Positions 1-7,694 of a DNA stretch of 10,934 bases are shown one piece after another. The notes under the pieces were generated by a model. The model was not told the DNA's origin, did no database searches, and was given only the letters and a program-made list of their open reading frames with translations. The position numbers and the translations under genes are program-made. Source of the DNA: JBFKMV01 sp041629655 (GTDB taxonomy: Bacteria; Acidobacteriota; Polarisedimenticolia; Polarisedimenticolales; Polarisedimenticolaceae); NCBI GenBank assembly GCA_041629655.1, contig JBFKMV010000173.1:1-10934 (forward strand), read 5' to 3'. Numbering within the stretch: position 1 is the stretch's first letter; each line of letters opens with the position of its first letter.

Positions 1-353
1 AGCGCCTTGCCGACGAACACCGCTCCGGCGTCCAGCGGCGCGAGCCGCAGTCCGCTCAGCGTGTCGTTGCGCCGCTCGCCCTGGAACGAGCGTGCGAAAC
101 CGACGATCGACGCGAACCCGAACACCGTCCACAGCACCCCCGGAACCAGCCGCGCCGGGCCGAGCTCGCGGATCGTGCCCAGGCTGAACGCGAAGCTGAA
201 CACCAGCAGCACGACCAGCGAGAACAGCGCCATCGCGGTCATGCTCTCCAGCGTGCGCCATTCGACGCGCAGGTCCTTGCCCGCCACCGCGGCCGCGCCG
301 CGGAAGAACCCCGGCAGGGCCGGCGCCGGCCGCGATTCGACCGTGGCGCTCAC
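1..353 (-). CDS. ccmB: CcmB, heme exporter membrane subunit (partial, 3' end off the left edge)
   Basis: This is the N-terminal 117 residues of CcmB, the polytopic membrane subunit that works with the CcmA ATPase and CcmC to release holo-CcmE (heme-loaded chaperone) in the inner membrane. The start is GTG at 353..351, overlapping the ccmA stop as GTGA, so translation is probably coupled. Visible family hallmarks are an amphipathic N-terminal segment with the KDLRVEWRT stretch (about residues 26-34), a first membrane helix at about 40-58, a second at about 67-85, and the loop RRNDTLSGLRLAPLDAGAVF (about 94-113), which matches the CcmB pattern of a short conserved cytoplasmic loop before the third helix. 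A full CcmB is normally about 220 residues, so about half is present. Neighbours are upstream ccmA, with ccmC expected next but outside the window. Identification is firm from context and loop sequence. Confidence 0.9.
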   Translation of the reverse strand, partial: MSATVESRPAPALPGFFRGAAAVAGKDLRVEWRTLESMTAMALFSLVVLLVFSFAFSLGTIRELGPARLVPGVLWTVFGFASIVGFARSFQGERRNDTLSGLRLAPLDAGAVFVGKA

Positions 354-1081
354 CGGCGGCCCCGGGCGGCCCCGGCGAGCCGGGCGCGCCAGGCCTCCTC
401 GAACGAGGCCGGATCGGTTCCCGCCGAGGGGCCGGAGTCGGCCAGCCGCCCGCGCTCGAGCAGCATCCAGCGGTCGCTCAGCTCGAGCCCCTCGCGGAAG
501 TTGTGCGTCACCAGCAGCACCGTGCGTCCGCCGTCGCGCAGCCGCGCCAGCTTGGCTCGCAGCATCTGCGCGGCGTGGGGGTCGAGCCCGGCGAACGGCT
601 CGTCGAGACAGACCAGCTCCGGGTCGTGCAGCAGGCAGCGCGCCAGCGCCAGCCGCTGCTGCATGCCGCGCGAGTAGGTCTGGAAGGCGTCGTCGGCCCG
701 GTCGGTCAGCCCGACCTCCTCCAGCATCGCCTCGATCCGCCGCCCGGCGTCGGGCACGGCGTACAGGCGGGCGAAGAATGCCAGGTTCTCGCGCCCGGTC
801 AGCTCGTCGTACAGCAACGGGCGGTGCGAGATCACCCCGGTCAGGCGCCGGATCTCCAGGTCGGCCCGGCGCGGATCGCGCCCGGCCAGCCGCAGCGTGC
901 CGGAGGTCGGCCGCAGCTCCAGTGTCACGATCCGGATCAGCGTCGTCTTGCCCGCGCCGTTGTGTCCGAACACGGCCAGCGACTCCCCGCGCCGGACCGT
1001 CAGCGTCAGCTCGGACAGCGCGGTCAGCGCGCCGAAGCGGCGGGTCAGGTCGCGGGTCTCGATGATCGGACGATCGTCCAC
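350..1081 (-). CDS. ccmA: CcmA, ATP-binding subunit of the heme-maturation ABC complex
   Basis: This 243-residue ABC ATPase powers the CcmABCD complex that frees heme-loaded CcmE for delivery to CcmF. All nucleotide-binding elements are visible: Walker A GHNGAGKTT (39-47), signature YSRGMQQR (136-143), Walker B LVCLDEPF (156-163), D-loop GLD (165-167) and switch His193 in VTHNF. The Q-loop position reads SHRPLLYDELT (85-95), with Arg87 where many ABC ATPases have Gln; this loop varies within CcmA. The length is slightly above the usual 200-220 because of a tail (about 218-243) rich in Ala, Arg and Gly. The start is GTG at 1081..1079, only 7 bases after the ccmI-like stop and without a clear Shine-Dalgarno, so it is probably translated by coupling. 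The stop overlaps the ccmB start. The operon position next to ccmB separates it from unrelated ABC exporters. Confidence 0.93.
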   Translation of the reverse strand: MDDRPIIETRDLTRRFGALTALSELTLTVRRGESLAVFGHNGAGKTTLIRIVTLELRPTSGTLRLAGRDPRRADLEIRRLTGVISHRPLLYDELTGRENLAFFARLYAVPDAGRRIEAMLEEVGLTDRADDAFQTYSRGMQQRLALARCLLHDPELVCLDEPFAGLDPHAAQMLRAKLARLRDGGRTVLLVTHNFREGLELSDRWMLLERGRLADSGPSAGTDPASFEEAWRARLAGAARGRR

Positions 1082-1088
1082 GCGGGCG

Positions 1089-1442
1089 TCAGCGGCGCCG
1101 GCGTCGAGCGGGTCGCGGCCGCCCGACGGCCTGCGGTCCGGGCTGCGGGGCCGCCTTCGCCTCCAGCGCGTCGAGCCGCTTCATCACCTCGACCGCCCGC
1201 GAGCTGAGCCGGGCGTGGAGCTGCGCGTAGTCCTGGTCGTCGATCTTGTCCGTGGCGCGGTCGTCCTCGAGGTCCTTCAGCGCCGCCAGCACCATCTCGC
1301 GCTGCGACATCAGCTCCTGGCGGGCGCTGGTCGCGGCGGCCAGGCGCTCGGCCCGGGCGGCGTCCTTGCGGAACAACGGAACCAGCACGAAGGCCAGCGC
1401 CACCGTGCCGAGCAGCATCGATGCAAAAATACCGCCGCTCAC
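1089..1442 (-). CDS. Short CcmI-like protein (membrane anchor plus coiled coil, no TPR domain)
   Basis: This small protein of 117 residues has one N-terminal membrane helix (about residues 5-23) followed by a basic residue and a charged helical region (about 27-95) likely to form a coiled coil. The segment around LAALKDLEDDRATDKIDDQD (52-71) resembles the start of CcmI proteins, whose N-terminal module is a helix plus a cytoplasmic leucine-zipper-like loop (established for CcmI and for the E. coli CcmH C-terminal half). Positive charges after the helix suggest a cytoplasmic C-terminus. The second helix and periplasmic TPR domain of full CcmI are absent, so apocytochrome binding must be done elsewhere. 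The tail is Pro/Arg rich and ends in five Arg. The GTG start at 1442 is supported by AGGAG 8 bases upstream (1451-1455) and a GTGA overlap with ccmH; a later ATG at codon 9 is less likely. Role inferred: assisting CcmF/CcmH heme ligation. Confidence 0.7.
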   Translation of the reverse strand: MSGGIFASMLLGTVALAFVLVPLFRKDAARAERLAAATSARQELMSQREMVLAALKDLEDDRATDKIDDQDYAQLHARLSSRAVEVMKRLDALEAKAAPQPGPQAVGRPRPARRRRR

Positions 1443-1925
1443 GAGTCGTACTCCTCGAGGTCTTTCCGCAGCCGTCGCCGGTAGGGGTCGTCTTCCGCCT
1501 CCGCCGGTGGCGTCGCGGCCGGACTGCCGGCCGGGAGATCCTCCTGGCGGCGCCAGCGTCGCAGCACCAACAACAGGCCGGCCGCGGCCCCGACGAACGC
1601 CACCGCGGGGCCGAGCCACGCGACCAGGTTGAATCCGCTGGCCGTCGGAGCGATCCGGATCTGCTCGCCGTGCCGCTCGACGTACAGGTCGATCACCTGC
1701 TGGCCGCTCTTGCCGCCGCGCAGCAGCACCGCCAGCTCCTCGCGCATCTCCGCGGCGCGACCGCACGAGCAATCGTGGACCGATTGCGGGTGACAGCCGC
1801 AGTCGCAAAGGATCGTCCGCGCCGCCAGCTCGTACTCGGTCCGGTCGACCCCCTGCGGGATCGTTCCGGCACCCAGGCCGAGCAGCAGCAACGCGAGCGC
1901 GACGGCTCCGATCCATGTCCGTGCG

Positions 1926-1933
<8 letters not shown>
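1439..1933 (-). CDS. ccmH: CcmH-family cytochrome c maturation protein with altered cysteine motif
   Basis: This 164-residue protein has an N-terminal signal-anchor (about 7-23), a small periplasmic helical domain (about 30-95), a second membrane helix (about 101-124) and a charged cytoplasmic tail ending KDLEEYDS. The helical part with LLRGGKSGQQVIDLYVERHG (70-89) and the following WLGP before the helix match CcmH/CycL/NrfF proteins, which handle the thiols of apocytochrome for heme attachment together with CcmF. The redox site is unusual: CDCGCHPQSVHDCSCG (43-58) has Cys43, 45, 47, 55 and 57 instead of a single LRCxxCQ. Aligning QSV (50-52) to the family QSI puts Cys47 at the second redox Cys and Asp44 at the first. 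The start is TTG, chosen because AGGAG lies 7 bases upstream (1941-1945); it overlaps the end of ccmF by 8 bases. It overlaps the ccmI-like gene downstream. Family call is solid; redox role of the cluster is unproven. Confidence 0.82.
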
Positions 1934-4154
<2,221 letters not shown>

Positions 4155-4190
4155 GTCGGCCCCGCGACCGCCGGGAAGGGGGGCGGATCG

Positions 4191-4634
4191 CTACTCGCCG
4201 GGCGCGGAGCCCCCGGGCCCGTACGCGGTCTCGGCGGCGCCGTCCGCCGCCTCGTACTTCGACGGGCACTTGGCGAGCAAGCTCTGGGCGTGGAACGTGC
4301 CATCCTGCTCCAGGTATCCCTGGACCACCACCTCGGCCTCATCGACGAAAGTGTCGGGGATGATGCCGTGATAGGCCACGGGCAGCGTGGCGCTGCCGTC
4401 GGTGATCAGGAACCGCACGTCCTCGCCGCTCGGCAACCGTTCGATCGAGCCCGGCGCCACCTTACCGTTGACCCTGTAGCCGTCGTCCAGGCGGGCTCCC
4501 TGCTCCAGGAACTCGCCCACGGTGAGGTAGTAGTAGAGGCCGTCCGACTGCTTGAACGCCAGCGCCATCATCAGTCCCATCGTGACCGCGATACCGCCGC
4601 CGAGCAGCAGGAACTTCATCCGCCGTCGATCCAT
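4191..4634 (-). CDS. ccmE: CcmE, periplasmic heme chaperone of the CxxxY type
   Basis: This 147-residue protein has a single N-terminal membrane anchor (about 7-27) and a periplasmic OB-fold domain (about 33-127) typical of CcmE, which binds heme covalently and passes it to CcmF. Family landmarks are YYLTVGEFLEQG (35-46), RVNGKVAPGSI (54-64), YHGIIPDTF (88-96) and VVVQGYLEQDGTFHAQSLLA (102-121). The heme-binding site reads CPSKY (123-127): Cys123 replaces the His of canonical HxxxY, with Tyr127 kept. Such Cys-type CcmE proteins are known from archaea and some delta-group bacteria (variant System I). The start is ATG at 4634, chosen for a GGAGG five bases upstream and a correctly placed membrane helix; the open frame continues to 4793 but that extension has no such support. 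It is first in the ccm operon, behind a candidate promoter at 4702-4730, and 36 bases before ccmF. Confidence 0.93.
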   Translation of the reverse strand: MDRRRMKFLLLGGGIAVTMGLMMALAFKQSDGLYYYLTVGEFLEQGARLDDGYRVNGKVAPGSIERLPSGEDVRFLITDGSATLPVAYHGIIPDTFVDEAEVVVQGYLEQDGTFHAQSLLAKCPSKYEAADGAAETAYGPGGSAPGE

Positions 4635-4701
4635 GGCTGCCTCCGTCCACTCGGGCCCGCCGATCGACTGCGACGAGGCCCGCCCCGGTGTCAGGAGGTT
4701 G

Positions 4702-4730
4702 ATGGTAGAGGGTGCCGGCAGGCCCGTCAA
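4702..4730 (-). promoter_or_regulatory. Candidate sigma70-type promoter of the ccm operon
   Basis: Reading on the minus strand, TTGACG (4730..4725) is followed after exactly 17 bases by TACCAT (4707..4702). The -35 matches the consensus at five of six positions and the -10 at four of six. The predicted transcript would start near 4695, leaving about 60 bases of leader before the ccmE ATG. No other equally good minus-strand pair was seen in the 4635-4849 intergenic region. This is a sequence match only; no operator was recognised. Confidence 0.45.
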
Positions 4731-4794
4731 ACCTTCAAAGCACCCCGGCGGGCACCAATCCCGAGGCCGCGGGGCGGCGCGTCGGCGCGGCAAT

Positions 4795-4823
4795 TTGCCG
4801 CTTTTTCGGCGTCGATATAGATT
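4795..4823 (+). promoter_or_regulatory. Weak candidate promoter for greA
   Basis: TTGCCG (4795-4800) lies before an AT-rich island, GATATAGATT (4814-4823), that stands out in a GC-rich region. The -10 could be TATAGA (4816-4821, spacing 15) or TAGATT (4818-4823, spacing 17), each four of six. Transcription would begin around 4828-4831, giving a short leader of about 20 bases that contains the greA Shine-Dalgarno at 4838-4842. Confidence 0.35.
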
Positions 4824-4849
4824 AGGGGGCGCCTTACGGAGGCCCGGGA

Positions 4850-5317
4850 ATGCGCGAGATCATGGACAAGCTGGCGGGGGAGCTCAAGGAGCTGCGGCGG
4901 GAGCTGCGGGTCGAGCTGCCCCGCGAGATCAAGACCGCCCTGGCGATGGGCGACCTGCGCGAGAACGCCGAGTACCACGCGGCGCTGGAGCGGCAGGCGT
5001 TCGTCAAGGCCCGGATCGGTCAGCTCCAGGAGCGCCTCGGCGACCTCTCGGCGATGGACCTGTCGCAGCTGCCCCGCGACCGCGCGGCGCTGGGCTCGCG
5101 TCTGACCCTGCTCGACCTCGACAGCGACGAGGAGCTGGCCTACGAGCTGGTGCTGCCCGAGGTCGCCGACCTCGAGCACGGGCTGGTCTCGATCAGCTCG
5201 CCGATCGGGCGCGGGCTGGTGGGGAAGAAGCCCGACGACATCGTCGAGATCCGGGTTCCGTCGGGCACGAAGCGTTTCGAGGTGCTCGAGCTGCGGACCG
5301 CCCACGACGGCTCCTGA
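4850..5317 (+). CDS. greA: GreA-family transcription elongation factor
   Basis: This 155-residue protein binds in the RNA polymerase secondary channel and stimulates cleavage of backtracked RNA. The N-terminal coiled coil (about 1-68) carries the family tip GDLRENAEYHAA (34-45), with Asp35 and Glu38 matching the acidic residues that position Mg2+. The C-terminal FKBP-like domain (about 80-150) shows LDLDSDEELAYELVLPE and the ISSPIGRGLVGKKPDDIVEI segment (114-133), both standard for GreA. Length is close to the usual 158, though the first coiled-coil arm looks about four residues shorter between its proline and the tip. The ATG has GGAGG seven bases upstream (4838-4842), which favours it over the in-frame ATG at 4862. 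It is transcribed divergently from ccmE and converges on the glycosyltransferase gene with three bases between stops. A GreB or a Gre-like inhibitor is less likely because the tip acids are intact. Confidence 0.93.
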   Translation: MREIMDKLAGELKELRRELRVELPREIKTALAMGDLRENAEYHAALERQAFVKARIGQLQERLGDLSAMDLSQLPRDRAALGSRLTLLDLDSDEELAYELVLPEVADLEHGLVSISSPIGRGLVGKKPDDIVEIRVPSGTKRFEVLELRTAHDGS

Positions 5318-5320
5318 CGC

Positions 5321-6028
5321 TCAACGCACGGCGTGGCGGAAGACCGTGTAGAGGATCTTCCAGCCGGCGCGCACGGTCCCCGAAACGGTTCCCGTGATCT
5401 TCGAGACCCCCACCCGGCGGCGGTAGGACACCGGGACCTCCCGGTAGCGCAGCCCGGCCCGCGCCGCCTTGACCTGCATCTCGACGGTCCAGCCGAAGTT
5501 GCGGTCGGCCATCCCGAGCCGGCACAGCGCCTCCCAGCGCACGGCGCGAAACGGTCCCAGGTCGGTCACCTCGAGTCCGTACAGCCGGCGGATCAAGAAC
5601 GCGGCCAGCCGGTTGCCGAAGCGGGCCTGCGGAAGCAGCGCACCGGGCTCCGCGCGCCCCAGCAGGCGCGAGCCCACCACCAGGTCGGCCTCGCCGCGCG
5701 CAATCGGCTCGACCAGCGACGGCAGCTCGTCGGGGTGGTCGCTGTAGTCGGCGTCGAGGAACACCAGCACCTCGGGCGGGTCGGGCTGGCGCCCGATCCA
5801 GCCGATCCCGGTCAGGCAGGCCTGGCCGTAGCCACGGCGCGGCTCCTCGAGCACCACGGCCCCCAGGCCCCGGGCGGTCTCGCCGGTACCGTCGCTGGAG
5901 CCGTTGTCCACGACCACCACCCGCCGCAGCCCGTCGGCGGGCAGGTCCCCCAGCACTCGGGGCAAGGCGGCGCTCTCGTTCAGGGCGGGAATCAGGACGT
6001 CGACGACGGGCCGGGGCGGGGGTGACAC
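5321..6028 (-). CDS. Family 2 glycosyltransferase (dolichol-phosphate mannosyltransferase-like)
   Basis: This 235-residue soluble GT-A enzyme probably transfers a sugar from a nucleotide donor, either to a polyprenyl phosphate or within surface polysaccharide synthesis; donor and acceptor cannot be read from sequence. The nucleotide-binding start is VDVLIPALNES (9-19), followed by VVVVDNGSSDGT (37-48), the metal-binding DxD as LDADYSD (Asp92, Asp94), VVGSR (117-121), and the FGNRLAAFLIRRLYG and DLGPFRAVR segments (137-163) characteristic of the bacterial DPM1-like subfamily. VSYRRRVGVSKITG (200-213) is also typical. No C-terminal membrane helices are present, unlike GtrB/ArnC-type relatives. 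The start is GTG at 6028 with no Shine-Dalgarno; an exact TATAAT ends eight bases before it, so the message may be leaderless. It stands alone on its strand, divergent from the HD-GYP gene. Confidence 0.88.
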   Translation of the reverse strand: MSPPPRPVVDVLIPALNESAALPRVLGDLPADGLRRVVVVDNGSSDGTGETARGLGAVVLEEPRRGYGQACLTGIGWIGRQPDPPEVLVFLDADYSDHPDELPSLVEPIARGEADLVVGSRLLGRAEPGALLPQARFGNRLAAFLIRRLYGLEVTDLGPFRAVRWEALCRLGMADRNFGWTVEMQVKAARAGLRYREVPVSYRRRVGVSKITGTVSGTVRAGWKILYTVFRHAVR

Positions 6029-6036
6029 CGGCGCCC

Positions 6037-6042
6037 ATTATA
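6037..6042 (-). promoter_or_regulatory. TATAAT -10 box for the glycosyltransferase, leaderless arrangement
   Basis: On the minus strand a perfect TATAAT (6042..6037) is followed by eight bases and then the GTG start at 6028. Transcription normally begins about seven bases after the box, so the RNA would begin at or one base before the start codon. No recognisable -35 is present at the expected distance. Confidence 0.55.
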
Positions 6043-6059
6043 GCCGCCGGCCGGCGGCT
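6042..6059. repeat. 18-base perfect palindrome between divergent promoters
   Basis: AGCCGCCGGCCGGCGGCT is its own reverse complement across all 18 bases. It starts at the upstream base of the minus-strand TATAAT and ends at the first base of a plus-strand TTGACT (-35 candidate at 6059-6064), so it fills the space between two divergent promoters. It could be an operator for a dimeric regulator of both the glycosyltransferase and the HD-GYP gene. High GC makes chance palindromes more common, so function is uncertain. Confidence 0.4.
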
Positions 6060-6087
6060 TGACTTGCCGCGGGCCGGGACCGAGATT
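6059..6087 (+). promoter_or_regulatory. Candidate promoter for the HD-GYP/PATAN gene pair
   Basis: TTGACT (6059-6064, five of six to consensus) is followed after 17 bases by GAGATT (6082-6087, three of six). The predicted start near 6094 gives a leader of about 20 bases with AGGGGA (6097-6102) before the ATG at 6114. The -10 is poor, so an activator or a different sigma factor may be involved. Confidence 0.3.
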
Positions 6088-6113
6088 CGCTGCCGTAGGG
6101 GAACTTTGCACGC

Positions 6114-7694
6114 ATGTCGAGCACCAGGCCGAACAGCGTGGGCGCGGGGTCCGTCGGGGCCGAGCGGCGCCCCGGCGCGGCGCTTCCCGCCGGGACGGCC
6201 GCCGAGGGCCGCTCGATCCTGGTCATCGAGGACTCCAACGTCACGCGCACGATCCTCAAGGAGGAACTGGAGGCCGAGGGCTACGTCGTGCACGTGGCCG
6301 AGAACGGAGCCGCCGGCCTCCAGCTGGCCCGTGACGTGCGGCCCCACGCCGTACTGCTGGACGTCAATCTTCCCGAGATGAGCGGCATCGAGGTCTGCAG
6401 CGCGATCAAGGGCGATTCGGAGACCAACCACATCCCGGTGGTGTTCCTGTCGGCGCGGAACGAGCTGAAGGAGAAGCTGGCCGGGTTCGAGGCCGGCTGC
6501 GACGACTACCTGACCAAGCCGTTCTTCACCCGCGAGCTGATGGCGCGCATCAAGAGCCACATGCGGGCCCACGACACGCTCGAGCACAGCAAGCGGCTCG
6601 GGCAGCTGTACCTCGAGATGCTGGTCGGGATCGGCTCCGCGATCACCTCGCCGTTCAAGGTCGACGACGAGGTCGAGATCATCCTGCGCCACGCGCTGAC
6701 CGCGCTGGGCGAGCGACGCGGCTCGATCATGCTGATGGATCCCGACCACGGCGCGCTGGAAGTCAAAGGCATCCAGGGCTACCTCGAGGACGGGCCGAAG
6801 GTCGGCGATCGTCACCGCATCTCGGACAAGATTCCGATCCTGGAGTCGGACAGCTCCGCCGCGATGGGCATCAGCATCTTCCAGGACCCGGTCAACCACA
6901 CCGTGTTCGTACCGATGGTGGCCAAGGAGCGGCTGATCGGCGGGATCGAGATCGAGCAGGGCGAGCAGCGCCGGCGCAACGTCTCGGCCAACGACCAGAA
7001 GATCCTCTACGCGCTCGCCTCGCAGGCGGCGATCTTCATCGAGAACGCGCGCCTCGAGCGCGACGTCCGGTCGATGTTCCTGAACATCATCGTCTCGCTG
7101 GCCGGGGCGGTGGACGCCAAGGACGCCTACACCCACGGCCATTCCCTGCGCGTCGCCCGCACGGCGTTGATCGTGGCGCGGGGCATCCGGCTGGATCCGG
7201 ACCGGATGGAGCCGCTGCTGATGTCGGCGATCCTGCACGACGTGGGCAAGATCGCGATCCCGGACGACATCCTCAAGAAGCCCTCGCGTCTGGACGACGA
7301 GGAGTTCGAGATCATGAAGGGGCACACCACCGCGGGCGCGCGGATGCTGGCCCACATCCCGGCGCTGGCCAACGTGATCCCCGGGATCCGCAACCACCAC
7401 GAGCACTGGGACGGGAGCGGCTACCCCGACGGGCTGGGCGGCGAGGACATCCCGATCTTCGGCCGGATCATCCTGGTCGGCGACGCGTTCGACGCGATCA
7501 CGACCGACCGCATCTACCGCAGCGGCCGCCCCGTCTCGCAGGCGATGGAGCAGATCGAGCAGCACATGGGAACCCAGTTCGATCCGAGCTGCGCCACGGC
7601 GGCCCTCGCGGCCTACCGCAAGGGAGAGATCCACAACGAGATGCCGAACCACACCCCGACGATCTTCGAGCTGATCGAGCAGATCCAGCAATGA
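6114..7694 (+). CDS. REC-GAF-HD-GYP response regulator, predicted cyclic-di-GMP phosphodiesterase
   Basis: This 526-residue cytoplasmic protein has three domains. A receiver domain (about 33-152) contains Glu39-Asp40, phospho-acceptor Asp83 in LLDVNLPEM, Ser113 and Lys135. A GAF-like domain (about 165-315) follows, then a complete HD-GYP domain (about 320-510). The HD-GYP metal and catalytic residues are all visible: HSLRVA (His343), ILHDVGKI (His375, Asp376), GHTTAGA (His404), NHHEHWDGSGYP (His428, His429, GYP 436-438) and GDAFDAITTDR (456-466). HD-GYP proteins hydrolyse cyclic-di-GMP to GMP and often control motility or biofilm. The first 32 residues are a Ser/Gly/Ala/Pro-rich tail of unknown role; the ATG has AGGGGA ten bases upstream. 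The stop overlaps the next gene as ATGA, so the two are made together. No histidine kinase is adjacent, so its partner is unknown; GAF ligand unknown. Confidence 0.93.
   Translation: MSSTRPNSVGAGSVGAERRPGAALPAGTAAEGRSILVIEDSNVTRTILKEELEAEGYVVHVAENGAAGLQLARDVRPHAVLLDVNLPEMSGIEVCSAIKGDSETNHIPVVFLSARNELKEKLAGFEAGCDDYLTKPFFTRELMARIKSHMRAHDTLEHSKRLGQLYLEMLVGIGSAITSPFKVDDEVEIILRHALTALGERRGSIMLMDPDHGALEVKGIQGYLEDGPKVGDRHRISDKIPILESDSSAAMGISIFQDPVNHTVFVPMVAKERLIGGIEIEQGEQRRRNVSANDQKILYALASQAAIFIENARLERDVRSMFLNIIVSLAGAVDAKDAYTHGHSLRVARTALIVARGIRLDPDRMEPLLMSAILHDVGKIAIPDDILKKPSRLDDEEFEIMKGHTTAGARMLAHIPALANVIPGIRNHHEHWDGSGYPDGLGGEDIPIFGRIILVGDAFDAITTDRIYRSGRPVSQAMEQIEQHMGTQFDPSCATAALAAYRKGEIHNEMPNHTPTIFELIEQIQQ

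Larger units (their letters stand above)
4635..4849. other. Divergent intergenic region between ccmE and greA
   Basis: This 215-base region separates divergent ccmE (minus) and greA (plus). It holds the ccm promoter candidate (4702-4730) with its leader, and the weaker greA promoter candidate (4795-4823). The stretch 4731-4794 is GC-rich, and I recognise no riboswitch, small gene or strong inverted repeat in it. The minus-strand extension of the ccmE frame into this region has no ribosome binding site or family similarity. Confidence 0.5.

Noticed and set aside
7..1065. A 352-codon plus-strand open frame opposite ccmB and ccmA
   Set aside because: It is Arg/Ala/Pro/Ser-rich without domains and is antisense to CcmA and CcmB.
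4635..4793. N-terminal extension of the ccmE frame
   Set aside because: The extension has no similarity to CcmE, would bury the membrane anchor, and includes the candidate promoter; the ATG at 4634 has a good GGAGG.
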